44,829 nucleotides of DNA from JAKVCB01 sp963578605 (GTDB lineage Bacteria; Planctomycetota; Planctomycetia; Pirellulales; Lacipirellulaceae): the NCBI GenBank assembly GCA_963578605.1, contig CAUZEA010000043.1, forward strand, positions 1 to 44,829. The letters run 5' to 3'. Below, piece after piece: positions 25,388 through 32,973 of the stretch. The notes under the pieces are model-generated. The model saw only the letters and a list, made by a program, of their open reading frames with translations. It made no database searches and was not told the origin of the DNA. Every line of letters starts with the position of its first letter. The stretch's first letter is position 1. A program made the translations under genes and the position numbers.

Positions 25388-27733
25388 ATGGGTCGTTCTA
25401 ACATTGCAATCCTGCTCGTCCAACTCACGGCTATGGCAGGCCTGGCACCTCGGGCTTTGCCCGCCCTGGGCGCCACCTCGACCGAGCGGATCGCGACCGG
25501 GTTTTCCCGCCCTGTCTTTGTGACCGCCCCCCCCCAAGATACGGAACGGCTCTTTGTCGTGGAGCAGCAGAGCGGCTCGACGGGTCGGATCCAAGTTCTG
25601 GACCTCAACACGAATAGCGTGTTGAGCACATTTCTAGAGATCCCCAATCTTAAGACCGGTAACGAGCAAGGGTTATTGGGACTCGCCTTCGATCCAAATT
25701 ATGCCTCCAACGGGTTCTTTTATGTGAACATCACCACTCAAGCAGGTGATGGTGACACGGTCATTCGCCGCTACCAGGTCGCAGGTGATCCGGCAACTTC
25801 GCACATCGCAACCGCCACGAGCGGATTCGACGTGGCCAAATTTGATCAGCCTGCGGCCAACCACAACGGAGGCTGGATCGGTTTTAGTCCCCGCGATGGC
25901 TATCTCTATATTGCCACCGGTGACGGCGGCAACGCTAATGACTGCTGCGCGCCGGGGCACACTTCGGGGATTGGCAACGCCCAGGACATCACCAACAACC
26001 TGCTCGGAAAAATCTTACGCATCGATCCGTCAAGAGCTCAATCGCCGTCGGTCCCCTACACCATTCCGGAGAGCAATCCGTTCGTCGCTACAACCGGCGA
26101 TGATGAAATCTGGTCGTACGGACTTCGCAATCCATATCGCGCCAGTTTCGATCGCACGACGGGAGATCTTTGGATTGGCGACGTGGGTCAAAACCGTCGG
26201 GAAGAGGTCGATTTCCAACCGGCTGACAGTAGCGGTGGTGAGAATTACGGCTGGCGGCTACGGGAGGGTACGATCGCCACACCGACGGGAGGCGTCGGTG
26301 GCGGCCAGCCATCAGGCAATGTGGAACCGGTCTACGATTACGACCACGCTGTTGCCGATCCCGATTTTCGTGGCAATGTGATCATCGGCGGAAATGTCTA
26401 CCGTGGCCCGGTCGCGTCATTCGTTGGACATTATTTTTTTGCCGATGCCGGTAGCAATAACATCTGGAAGCTCGACCCCGATGCGGTCGATATCCCCGCT
26501 TCCGTAACGCGACTGAACGACCTTTTGACTCCCGACTTCGGTTCGATTAGTGGTATCGGTTCGTTTGGCGAAGACGAACTCGGCAACCTTTACATCATGG
26601 AGGTTTTTGGCGGCGAACTCTTTCGCGTTGCGACTGGTTCTGAAAAGGTCATCTGGAACGGCAACGATTTCTCGGTGGGAATCCCCGGAAATGGCAGCCT
26701 GTGGAGTAGCGTGCTGAACTGGACACGTGCCGACACACCCGACAGCGGGTTTGTAGCCGGTGACCACGTCGTGTTTGCTACCGGCTCATCCCAGCCGATC
26801 ATCGACCTGCAAGCAGACCGCACCGTCGCCGCGGTTACGTTCGAAGATTCTTACACGCTTCAAAACAACGAACTCCGCGTCCTCTCAGGCAATGTTTTTG
26901 TCGAACCTGGGGTTGTGGCTACCGTCGAATCCGACCTCGTTGCCGAGTCGGTCCATCAAAGCATCCGGAAGCTGGGGGATGGAACACTTCTGGTCCATGG
27001 TCAAGTTGGTCAAACGGCCGTGAAACAAGGAACGCTCGGCGGTCTTGGAACGGTGGCACACCTAATCGTTCAAAAGGGTGCCCATGTTGCACCCGGTCCT
27101 TCCACGGGAGTCTTAAAAGTCGCCGATTCGTTAACGGTCACGCCAGGAGGTACGCTTCAATTTGAAATCGGCGGAACGGACAACTCCGATCCACAAAACC
27201 CGGAGTTTGACGCTCTTGATGTGGGAGGTGATGTTTTCATCCGCGGTGCGCTGCAAGCAAAGCTCGTTGACCTTGGGGACGGACTTCTTGCGCCGGAATT
27301 CGGGATGGAATTCCCATTGATCACCAGCTCGTTGTCTGGGGCGTTGGATATCGTCTTCGAATCTATCGATTTGCCACAACTCGCACCCGGACTTCAATGG
27401 CATATTGGTCCCGCCGACCAGACCTTGCTACTGCAGGTCGAGATCAGTTTGCAAGGCGATTACAACCTGAACGGGGTGGTCGATTCGGCAGACTATACCG
27501 TTTGGCGGGACCGCTTTGGCGAAACCGTACTCCGGGGCAGCTTTGCGGATGGGAATCACGATGGTGTCATCAACCGGTCGGATTACGACATTTGGAAGGC
27601 CCGCTTCGGAAACAGAACCCAGGTCGGTTCTGCCCAACAGGTTCCTGAACCGACTTTCGCCGGACTGCTGCTCTGCGGCCTGACTCTCGGCAACTTCTTT
27701 CGTTGGTCAATCATCAGGTCTGCCATCTCGTGA
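25388..27733 (+). CDS. Secreted PQQ-type sugar dehydrogenase with dockerin repeats and PEP-CTERM
   Basis: A 781-residue exported protein. Signal peptide at 1 to about 29, then a glucose/sorbosone dehydrogenase beta-propeller (about 30-420). It contains RIATGFSRPVFVTAPP, EQGLLGLAFDPNYASNGFFY, NHNGGWIGFSPRDGYLYIAT, LLGKILRIDPS, EIWSYGLRNPYRASFDR and LWIGDVGQNRREEVDF. These fit the PQQ/soluble aldose dehydrogenase family. A beta-rich region follows (about 420-685) with G-x-L-x-V-x-G strands like autotransporter repeats. Then come two dockerin-like calcium loops from 690 (GDYNLNGVVDSADYTVWRD, ADGNHDGVINRSDYDIWKA) and a PEP-CTERM tail (PEP at 753-755, hydrophobic stretch, FFRW). It probably oxidises sugars at the cell surface. 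The 3' end has a degenerate second copy at 31714-31757. Confidence 0.9.
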   Translation: MGRSNIAILLVQLTAMAGLAPRALPALGATSTERIATGFSRPVFVTAPPQDTERLFVVEQQSGSTGRIQVLDLNTNSVLSTFLEIPNLKTGNEQGLLGLAFDPNYASNGFFYVNITTQAGDGDTVIRRYQVAGDPATSHIATATSGFDVAKFDQPAANHNGGWIGFSPRDGYLYIATGDGGNANDCCAPGHTSGIGNAQDITNNLLGKILRIDPSRAQSPSVPYTIPESNPFVATTGDDEIWSYGLRNPYRASFDRTTGDLWIGDVGQNRREEVDFQPADSSGGENYGWRLREGTIATPTGGVGGGQPSGNVEPVYDYDHAVADPDFRGNVIIGGNVYRGPVASFVGHYFFADAGSNNIWKLDPDAVDIPASVTRLNDLLTPDFGSISGIGSFGEDELGNLYIMEVFGGELFRVATGSEKVIWNGNDFSVGIPGNGSLWSSVLNWTRADTPDSGFVAGDHVVFATGSSQPIIDLQADRTVAAVTFEDSYTLQNNELRVLSGNVFVEPGVVATVESDLVAESVHQSIRKLGDGTLLVHGQVGQTAVKQGTLGGLGTVAHLIVQKGAHVAPGPSTGVLKVADSLTVTPGGTLQFEIGGTDNSDPQNPEFDALDVGGDVFIRGALQAKLVDLGDGLLAPEFGMEFPLITSSLSGALDIVFESIDLPQLAPGLQWHIGPADQTLLLQVEISLQGDYNLNGVVDSADYTVWRDRFGETVLRGSFADGNHDGVINRSDYDIWKARFGNRTQVGSAQQVPEPTFAGLLLCGLTLGNFFRWSIIRSAIS

Positions 27734-27734
27734 G
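27691..27734 (+). repeat. Left copy of degenerate 44-nt direct repeat (3' end of sugar dehydrogenase gene)
   Basis: This segment encodes the last residues NFFRWSIIRSAIS and stop of the sugar dehydrogenase. It matches 31714-31757 at 34 of 44 aligned positions by eye, including an exact 15-mer CTGCCATCTCGTGAG at its right end. The two copies bracket the ABC transporter genes at a spacing of 4023 nt. Confidence 0.65.
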
Positions 27735-28074
27735 AGTTGACTCTTGAATCGGTTCGCACAGGGCGATCGTTAATTGGTTCTGGCCAACGTGGTGCCTTCC
27801 AGCACGGTGTATAAATCTCCAGGCGTCGTCTTCTCGGTGACACCCTGATGGCGGGCTTGGTCGTACGCGCCGCACTCGGTGATTGTCAACGTGTACCATT
27901 GGTTCAATTTCGACACTGACACTATCCTCATGATTGGACAGATTTATCCGGCAGCGGTTTGAGGAACGCTTCAACGCTATGTCGCAGATACCCGCCCAAT
28001 CGGAATCTATCACTTGCTTTGTAGCGCTCATCCCAAGGTCTCTATCTAAAGAGCCAATACATTGTTACGATGAC
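27735..28074. other. Spacer before ABC transporter, mostly without supported gene
   Basis: The only coding candidate is the 53-codon minus-strand frame at 27770-27931. The remainder up to the 31-bp tandem repeat shows no recognisable gene. It would contain the transporter promoter, but no strong -35/-10 pair was seen. Confidence 0.35.
27770..27931 (-). CDS. Possible 53-aa protein or gene remnant
   Basis: From ATG 27931 the frame reads MRIVSVSKLNQWYTLTITEC, then GAYDQARHQGVTEKTTPGDL and YTVLEGTTLARTN, with TAA at 27772-27770. The text has coding-like composition (GC-rich third positions, balanced residues) and could be a small gene or the C-terminal remnant of a larger one. I do not recognise a family. 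It lies inside the block bracketed by the 44-nt direct repeat. Confidence 0.35.
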   Translation of the reverse strand: MRIVSVSKLNQWYTLTITECGAYDQARHQGVTEKTTPGDLYTVLEGTTLARTN

Positions 28075-28136
28075 GCGTGATTGATCATGCTCGCTCGAAA
28101 AGGAAGCGTGATTGATCATGCTCGCTTAAAAAGGAA
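28075..28136. repeat. Two tandem copies of a 31-bp unit upstream of the ABC transporter
   Basis: Copy 1 (28075-28105) and copy 2 (28106-28136) are identical except for two adjacent bases, CG versus TA at unit positions 22-23. Each unit contains TGATCATGCTCGCT and thus an ATG. Because the unit is 31 nt, not a multiple of three, the duplication shifts frame. It sits exactly where the 5' end of the binding-protein gene should be. Confidence 0.9.
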
Positions 28137-28172
28137 AAAGCCATACACCCTCTTTACACACGTCTCGGTAGT

Positions 28173-29162
28173 TTGATTGTGCTCGTGGCGATGGTATTGA
28201 GCTGTAATCAACAACCGTTGTCAACGGGTGATTCGGAGGGCAGGTACTCCATCGCTGTGATACCGATGAGCTCGCAACACGATTTCTGGCATTCGATCCA
28301 CGCGGGCGCTCTTCAGGCAGCCGAGGAACTGGGTGTCGAGATCATCTGGAACGCACCTCTGCAGAACGAGGATCGCCAACAGCAAATTGACATTGTCGAG
28401 TCGATGCGCATACGCGGCGTGGATGGCATCGTATTGGCACCGGTCGACAGCGTGGCTCTCGTATCTTCCACCGAAGATGCGATAAGAAGGGGGGTCCCGG
28501 TCGTCATTGTCGACTCGGCGCTCGATTCCGAAGAGCAGATCAGTTTCGTGGCAACCGACAATTATCAGGGTGGGGTGCTCGCAGCGCACGAACTCGCAAA
28601 GCTTCTCGGGGAGTCGGGAAAGGTCATTGTGCTGCGAGCCAACGAGGGAACCGCAAGTACTATGAATCGCGAGCGCGGTTTTTTGGAGTCTCTCGAAGAA
28701 TATGGCAACATTGAGGTCATTAGCTCGAACCAGCGCGCCGGAACGACGCCCGAGTCGGCTTACCAGAAGGCCGAGCAACTGTTGGCAACCTTTAAGGACG
28801 ACGACGGCGGGCTCGAGGCTGATGGTATTTTTACTTCCTGCGAACCCGTTACGTTTGGAATGATGCGGGCAATGGAAGATGCCGACTTGACCGGGAAAGT
28901 TCGACATGTCGGCTTCGATGCGTCCCCCGTATTAGTCGAGGGCCTCCGTAAAGGTCACCTCGATACCATCATCGTGCAGGACCCGATCAAGATGGGGTAT
29001 CTTGGGGTCAAAGTTGTTGTACAGCACCTCAACGGGGAAGAGGTAGACAATCGCCATGACACGGGTGTTTATGCGATCTCTCGCGACAACGTGGACCATC
29101 CCGCGAACAAGAATCTGGTCGAACCTGACTTGGACCGTTGGCTGAGCGGGAAAGGCCAATAG
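28173..29162 (+). CDS. Sugar ABC transporter substrate-binding lipoprotein (RbsB/LacI-like fold), start damaged
   Basis: A periplasmic-binding protein of the ribose/galactose type: YSIAVIPMSSQHDFWHSIHA, GVDGIVLAPVDSVALV, GVPVVIVDSALDSEEQIS, VATDNYQGGVLAAHELAKLL and DGIFTSCEPVTFGMMRAME. LIVLVAMVLSCNQQ looks like the end of a lipoprotein signal with the acylated Cys at codon 28203. A proper charged n-region (LKKEKAIHPLYTR) is encoded in frame upstream, yet no ATG or GTG precedes it; only TTG 28173 is available, leaving an unusually short leader. ATG 28118 in the tandem repeat is one base out of frame: it reads three codons, then TAA. Deleting one T at about 28126-28127 would restore a full signal peptide. 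Expression is doubtful. Confidence 0.8.
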   Translation: MIVLVAMVLSCNQQPLSTGDSEGRYSIAVIPMSSQHDFWHSIHAGALQAAEELGVEIIWNAPLQNEDRQQQIDIVESMRIRGVDGIVLAPVDSVALVSSTEDAIRRGVPVVIVDSALDSEEQISFVATDNYQGGVLAAHELAKLLGESGKVIVLRANEGTASTMNRERGFLESLEEYGNIEVISSNQRAGTTPESAYQKAEQLLATFKDDDGGLEADGIFTSCEPVTFGMMRAMEDADLTGKVRHVGFDASPVLVEGLRKGHLDTIIVQDPIKMGYLGVKVVVQHLNGEEVDNRHDTGVYAISRDNVDHPANKNLVEPDLDRWLSGKGQ

Positions 29163-29206
29163 TTCAACAGCACCACTTAGGGTCCGCGCCCTGTCGCGAA
29201 TGATGA

Positions 29207-30742
29207 ATGACGGCGGTCCGCACGATGAACTCACCCGTGTATCCATGTCTTGAAATGCGGGGTATCTCTAAACGTTTCGGGGCCACCGTCGCACTCGACG
29301 ACGTTGATCTCAAAGTCAACGCTGGCGAAATTCATGCGTTGGTAGGAGAAAATGGAGCCGGCAAGAGCACGTTAATGAAGGTTCTCAGCGGCGCGCATCC
29401 TCTGGATCGAGGCCGAATGATGCTCGATGCCCAGCCGTACGCGCCGAACACTCCCCTTGCTGCCCGCAGGACCGGCGTGTGCATGATTTATCAGGAGCTC
29501 TCTCTGGCGTCTCACCTTTCAGCCGAGCAGAATATTCTGCTTGGCGTTGAGCCTACCTGGTTTGGTTTTCTCCGGCAAAGCGAAATACGACGTCGCACGG
29601 TCGAAGCGCTGGAGCGGCTGAAGCATCACGATCTTCCCATCGACGTTCCGGTTTCTCGGTTGCCGATCGGTGCGCAGCAATTGGTGGAGGTCGCCCGCGC
29701 GATCGTTGTCGGCTGCCGAGTGCTGGTCCTGGACGAACCGACTAGCAGCCTGAGTGGGCCGGATGTCGAGTGTCTGTTTGATCTGATCCGGCACCTTTGG
29801 AGTGAAAAGCTTGCCATTGTCTATATTTCGCATTTTCTGGAAGAAGTGAAAGAAATTGCAGACCGCTATACAGTATTACGGGATGGTCGCAACGTGGGGA
29901 GTGGTGACATGGAGACAGCAACGGCCGAGAGTCTCGTCGAACTCATGGTAGGACGCACGATCGGAAAACTGTTTTCGCGTTCGTCACGGAAACCGGGTGA
30001 ACGAATTCTTGAAGTGAACCATTTGGCCGGACATGCCAAGCCCCAGGCAGCGTCACTGGAACTGCACCGGGGCGAAGTCCTGGGCATTGCCGGGCTGGTG
30101 GGAGCCGGTCGCACGGAGCTGTTGCGCGCCCTGTTTGGACTCGACGCGATCCGTAAGGGATCGATACGTTTCGGGGCGTATCTGGGTCCTGCATCACCTG
30201 TCCGCCGCTGGGCGCAGGGTGCCGGGATTCTTTCGGAGAACCGACAGGTGGAAGGCGTCGCCATGTCGATGAGCATCGCGGATAACATCACGCTTTCAAA
30301 GCTGGACCCATTCGGCCCGCTGGGTTGGATCTGGCCGGATCGGCAACGACAAACCGTCCAGAGGTGGATTGATCGGTTTGCAATTCGTTGTCGACATGGC
30401 CGGCAGAATGTCGGGGAACTGTCGGGTGGAAACCAGCAAAAAGTGGCCCTCGCGCGGTTATTACATCACGACGTTGACCTGCTGTTGTTGGACGAACCGA
30501 CGCGGGGTATCGACGTCGGTTCAAAGGCGGAAATCTACGAGTTGATCGATCAACTTGTCACCGGTAATCCCGAAAATGGCCAGGCACCTCGTGCCATACT
30601 GATGGTCAGCAGCTATTTGCCGGAGCTGCTCGGGGTATGCGACCGAATTGCGGTGATGCATCGTGGCACGTTGGGCCTGGCGCGGCCCGCAGATCAGTTG
30701 GATGAACAAATGTTGATGCTGGAGGCAACCGGGCAAAAATAG
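29207..30742 (+). CDS. Sugar ABC transporter ATPase, two ABC domains (RbsA-like)
   Basis: A 511-residue double ATPase (ATG 29207; ATG 29225 is equally possible). First domain: Walker A GENGAGKST, LPIGAQQLVEVARAI in place of the canonical LSGGQ, and Walker B VLVLDEPTSSLS. Second domain: the degenerate Walker A GLVGAGRTELLRALFG normal for this family, signature LSGGNQQKVALARLL, Walker B LLLLDEPTRGIDVGSK. It belongs to the carbohydrate uptake transporter-2 class and sits on the cytosolic face. It is intact in sequence, although both its binding-protein and permease partners carry lesions. It is 44 nt after the binding-protein gene and 16 nt before the permease. Confidence 0.93.
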   Translation: MTAVRTMNSPVYPCLEMRGISKRFGATVALDDVDLKVNAGEIHALVGENGAGKSTLMKVLSGAHPLDRGRMMLDAQPYAPNTPLAARRTGVCMIYQELSLASHLSAEQNILLGVEPTWFGFLRQSEIRRRTVEALERLKHHDLPIDVPVSRLPIGAQQLVEVARAIVVGCRVLVLDEPTSSLSGPDVECLFDLIRHLWSEKLAIVYISHFLEEVKEIADRYTVLRDGRNVGSGDMETATAESLVELMVGRTIGKLFSRSSRKPGERILEVNHLAGHAKPQAASLELHRGEVLGIAGLVGAGRTELLRALFGLDAIRKGSIRFGAYLGPASPVRRWAQGAGILSENRQVEGVAMSMSIADNITLSKLDPFGPLGWIWPDRQRQTVQRWIDRFAIRCRHGRQNVGELSGGNQQKVALARLLHHDVDLLLLDEPTRGIDVGSKAEIYELIDQLVTGNPENGQAPRAILMVSSYLPELLGVCDRIAVMHRGTLGLARPADQLDEQMLMLEATGQK

Positions 30743-30758
30743 TGATTGCACCTGAATC

Positions 30759-31706
30759 ATGAAAATATTCACTTGGTTGAATAGACTGGGACCCATACTG
30801 GCGCTACTTGTGGTCTATGGACTATTCGCCTGCTTGGCGCCACCGAGCTTTCGCTCAGTCGACAATCTCGAATTGATGGCGCGGTAAACGGCAGTGGTTG
30901 GCGTTGCCGCTATCGGCATGACGTTTGTCATCATGACTGCCGGGATTGATCTGTCGATCGGATCCGTGGTCGCGCTCACCACCATGATCATCGCAATTTT
31001 GCTGAACAAAAGCGTCGGTCCTTTCTGGGCGGCATGTGCCGGGGTAGGGGCGGCGATGTTGTGTGGACTTGTCAATGGACTGATCATTACACGGTTGAAG
31101 GTCGTACCGTTCATTGCAACGTTAGGCACGCTGTTGGTTGTGAGGGGATTGGCCAAGCTGCTGGGAAACGAGCAAAAAGTTGACGCGCCGCGTACCTGGC
31201 TGAGGGAGCTCCTGGCCACAGTTCCCGCCGACCGCAGCTGGATGCTCGTTCCACCTGGCGTATGGGCATTGATGGTCTTGATGCTGCTGGCCTCGCTACT
31301 TCTCTACTTTACCAAGTTCGGACGTCACATCATTGCCGTGGGATCGAATGAACAAACGGCTCGTTTGTGTGGTGTACCCGTCCAGCGCGTGAAACTGTAC
31401 GTTTACGCGATGTGCGGCGCCGCGGCTGGGGTTGCCGGTCTCCTGCGGTTTTCGCGGCTTAATATCGGCGATCCGGTGACATCCATAGGAATGGAGTTGG
31501 ATGTCATCGCTGCCGCGGTGATCGGCGGTGGAAGTCTTTCCGGAGGAGAGGGTTCCATACTGGGTTCCATCGTGGGAGCGTTAATCATGACCATCATTAA
31601 ATCGGGCTGTACCCACTTGGGATTGCCGAATTTCACTCAAGAGATCATTACCGGCTGTATTATCGTCACCGCGGTAGCGGTCGACCGCTTGCGACACCGA
31701 CAATAG
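30759..31706 (+). pseudogene. Sugar ABC transporter permease (RbsC-like), interrupted by in-frame TAA
   Basis: From ATG 30759 the frame reads MKIFTWLNRLGPILALLVVY (first membrane helix) and continues through SVDNLELMAR to a TAA at 30885-30887 (codon 43). Without any frame change it then continues as TAVVGVAAIGMTFVIMTAGI, DLSIGSVVALT and VGSNEQTARLCGVPVQRVKL to the stop at 31706. Homologues usually have Gln at the TAA position (R-Q-T-A), so a single CAA to TAA change explains it. GTG 30894 could restart translation but would lose the first membrane helix. Either a nonsense mutation, readthrough, or a sequencing error; the rest of the protein (about 273 residues) is well preserved, suggesting a recent event. 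Confidence 0.85.
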
Positions 31707-31713
31707 CCTTAAG

Positions 31714-31757
31714 GAACTCTCTTCGCTGGCCAAGCATCCTGGCTGCCATCTCGTGAG
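31714..31757 (+). repeat. Right copy of degenerate 44-nt direct repeat
   Basis: It begins seven bases after the permease stop. In one frame it reads NSLRWPSILAAIS then TGA, parallel to NFFRWSIIRSAIS-stop at the end of the sugar dehydrogenase gene. The last 15 bases are identical to the left copy. It appears to be a leftover PEP-CTERM gene tail or a duplication made when the transporter block entered. Confidence 0.6.
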
Positions 31758-31945
31758 GCCCTACGATTGGATGGGTCGCCGCCAGGTGAAGTCGACGACG
31801 GGACCAGACTGTTTCGGGGGATTCGGCCACCCCGCAAGTCGGGCCTGCGGGAACGTGGCATTGTCGGACTCGATTTCAGGGTAGCCCGGTTGTCCCTTGC
31901 TCCCAGGCCCTAGGAGAGAGCCTGGCGACCGCGACTGCGAAAAGG

Positions 31946-32226
31946 CTAAGGGTCCCTGCGCGAGTCGCTATGCCCGAGATCCAGCTGAGGAAGCACGTGG
32001 TCGCGAATTCTTTGCTTCAATTCTTTCCGGTCGGAAAAACCTCCTTCGGCCTGACGCGACCAAACAAGCTGATCTCCCGCGCGAATCTCAAAGATGCCAT
32101 CCTGGCCTGGGATCAGTGCAACTTCGCCAACCGTCTCGTCAAACGTCCAGAGCAATTCCTGGGCCATCCAGACAGCCAACGGCATCGATTGCAATCAATG
32201 ATTTCAATACGAGGTTTGTCAGCCAT
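31946..32226 (-). pseudogene. Frameshifted Rdx/SelW-like thioredoxin-fold protein
   Basis: From ATG 32226 the frame reads MADKPRIEIIDCNRCRWL, the start of an Rdx (SelT/SelW/SelH) family protein with its CxxC redox motif (Cys12, Cys15 in Cys form, no Sec codon). Then the frame is lost at about 32171-32172. In the next frame the family text continues as VWMAQELLWTFDETVGEVAL, then IPGQDGIFEIRAGDQLVWSR and EGGFSDRKELKQRIRDHVLP to a stop at 31946. About ten bases (the usual L-R-A-A after CRWL) appear deleted, giving the shift. Neither frame alone makes a complete protein. Rdx proteins are small redox proteins of unclear substrate. Confidence 0.82.
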
Positions 32227-32390
32227 AAAAGGAAGCCATCCGTCGTGCACCCATTTGCGGGACTCTGGACCACCAACTCGCAACCGTTCACAATCAACCC
32301 TGGCGATTGTATCGATTCGTTCCTGATTCGTGAGACCCTTTCATTGAGTGGTCCCAAATTTGCGCGCGGGATACCTCGCAGGTTGCAACC

Positions 32391-32876
32391 ATGAAAGGCG
32401 ATGATTTCACCATTATTTCTGGTGGGCAAACAGGTGCCGACCGGGCTGCACTCGACTTTGCAATTGCCCACCACATCCGACACGCTGGCTGGTGCCCAAA
32501 GGGCCGGCTGGCCGAAGACGGCCCGATTTCTTTCATCTACCAGCTGTGCGAGACCCCATCCGACCGTTATGCGGAGCGAACGGAGTGGAACATCCGCGAC
32601 TCGGATGCCACGGCTGTGTTTTCTATTTCTGTCGAAGTCCATGGTGGCACAGCACTTACGTTACAACTTGCAAAGCGGCTTGGCAAACCTTGGTTGCATC
32701 TTGCCCGAGATCACTGCGACCACGGTGCGGGTGAACCGTCCACCCGCTTGTGCAATTTCTTACAGCAGTATGAAGTCACCCGCTTGAATGTCGCCGGACC
32801 GCGGCAGTCGCGCGGGCCGGACATCGGCGAGTTCGTCAATCAGGTGCTCGCCGGAACGTTTCTCCGGAGGGCTTGA
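32391..32876 (+). CDS. Putative molybdenum-carrier/YpsA-like Rossmann protein
   Basis: A 161-residue protein opening with FTIISGGQTGADRAALDFAI and containing GWCPKGRLAEDG, ERTEWNIRDSDATAVFSI and GGTALTLQLAKRLGKPWLHL. This is the putative Mo-carrier family (PF12694), a SLOG/LOG-like Rossmann fold. The name rests on one structural study of a homologue; the group may instead bind nucleotides or ADP-ribose-like ligands. It is normal in length and cytosolic. It is followed 97 nt later by a co-directional dehydrogenase. There is no molybdenum-related gene nearby. Confidence 0.85.
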   Translation: MKGDDFTIISGGQTGADRAALDFAIAHHIRHAGWCPKGRLAEDGPISFIYQLCETPSDRYAERTEWNIRDSDATAVFSISVEVHGGTALTLQLAKRLGKPWLHLARDHCDHGAGEPSTRLCNFLQQYEVTRLNVAGPRQSRGPDIGEFVNQVLAGTFLRRA

Positions 32877-32973
32877 CAACGGGATAATTGGCAACACGAT
32901 AGCACACAGGCTTTTCCTGAAATGGTATTCCCCAGATGAATCTCCCTATCACCTCCTCAACTGAACGCCTGCA

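Noticed and set aside
28118..28136. Programmed +1 frameshift at GCT TAA joining ATG 28118 to the binding-protein frame
   Set aside because: No stimulating Shine-Dalgarno-like element at the right spacing, and the site lies in a fresh duplication; mutation is more likely.
3641..30887. Reassignment of TAA to an amino acid, suggested by in-frame TAA in the glycosyltransferase remnant and the permease
   Set aside because: Intact genes in the window end in TAA (for example the LOG-family gene at 9379-9381), and the interrupted genes show other damage nearby. Ordinary nonsense mutation is simpler.
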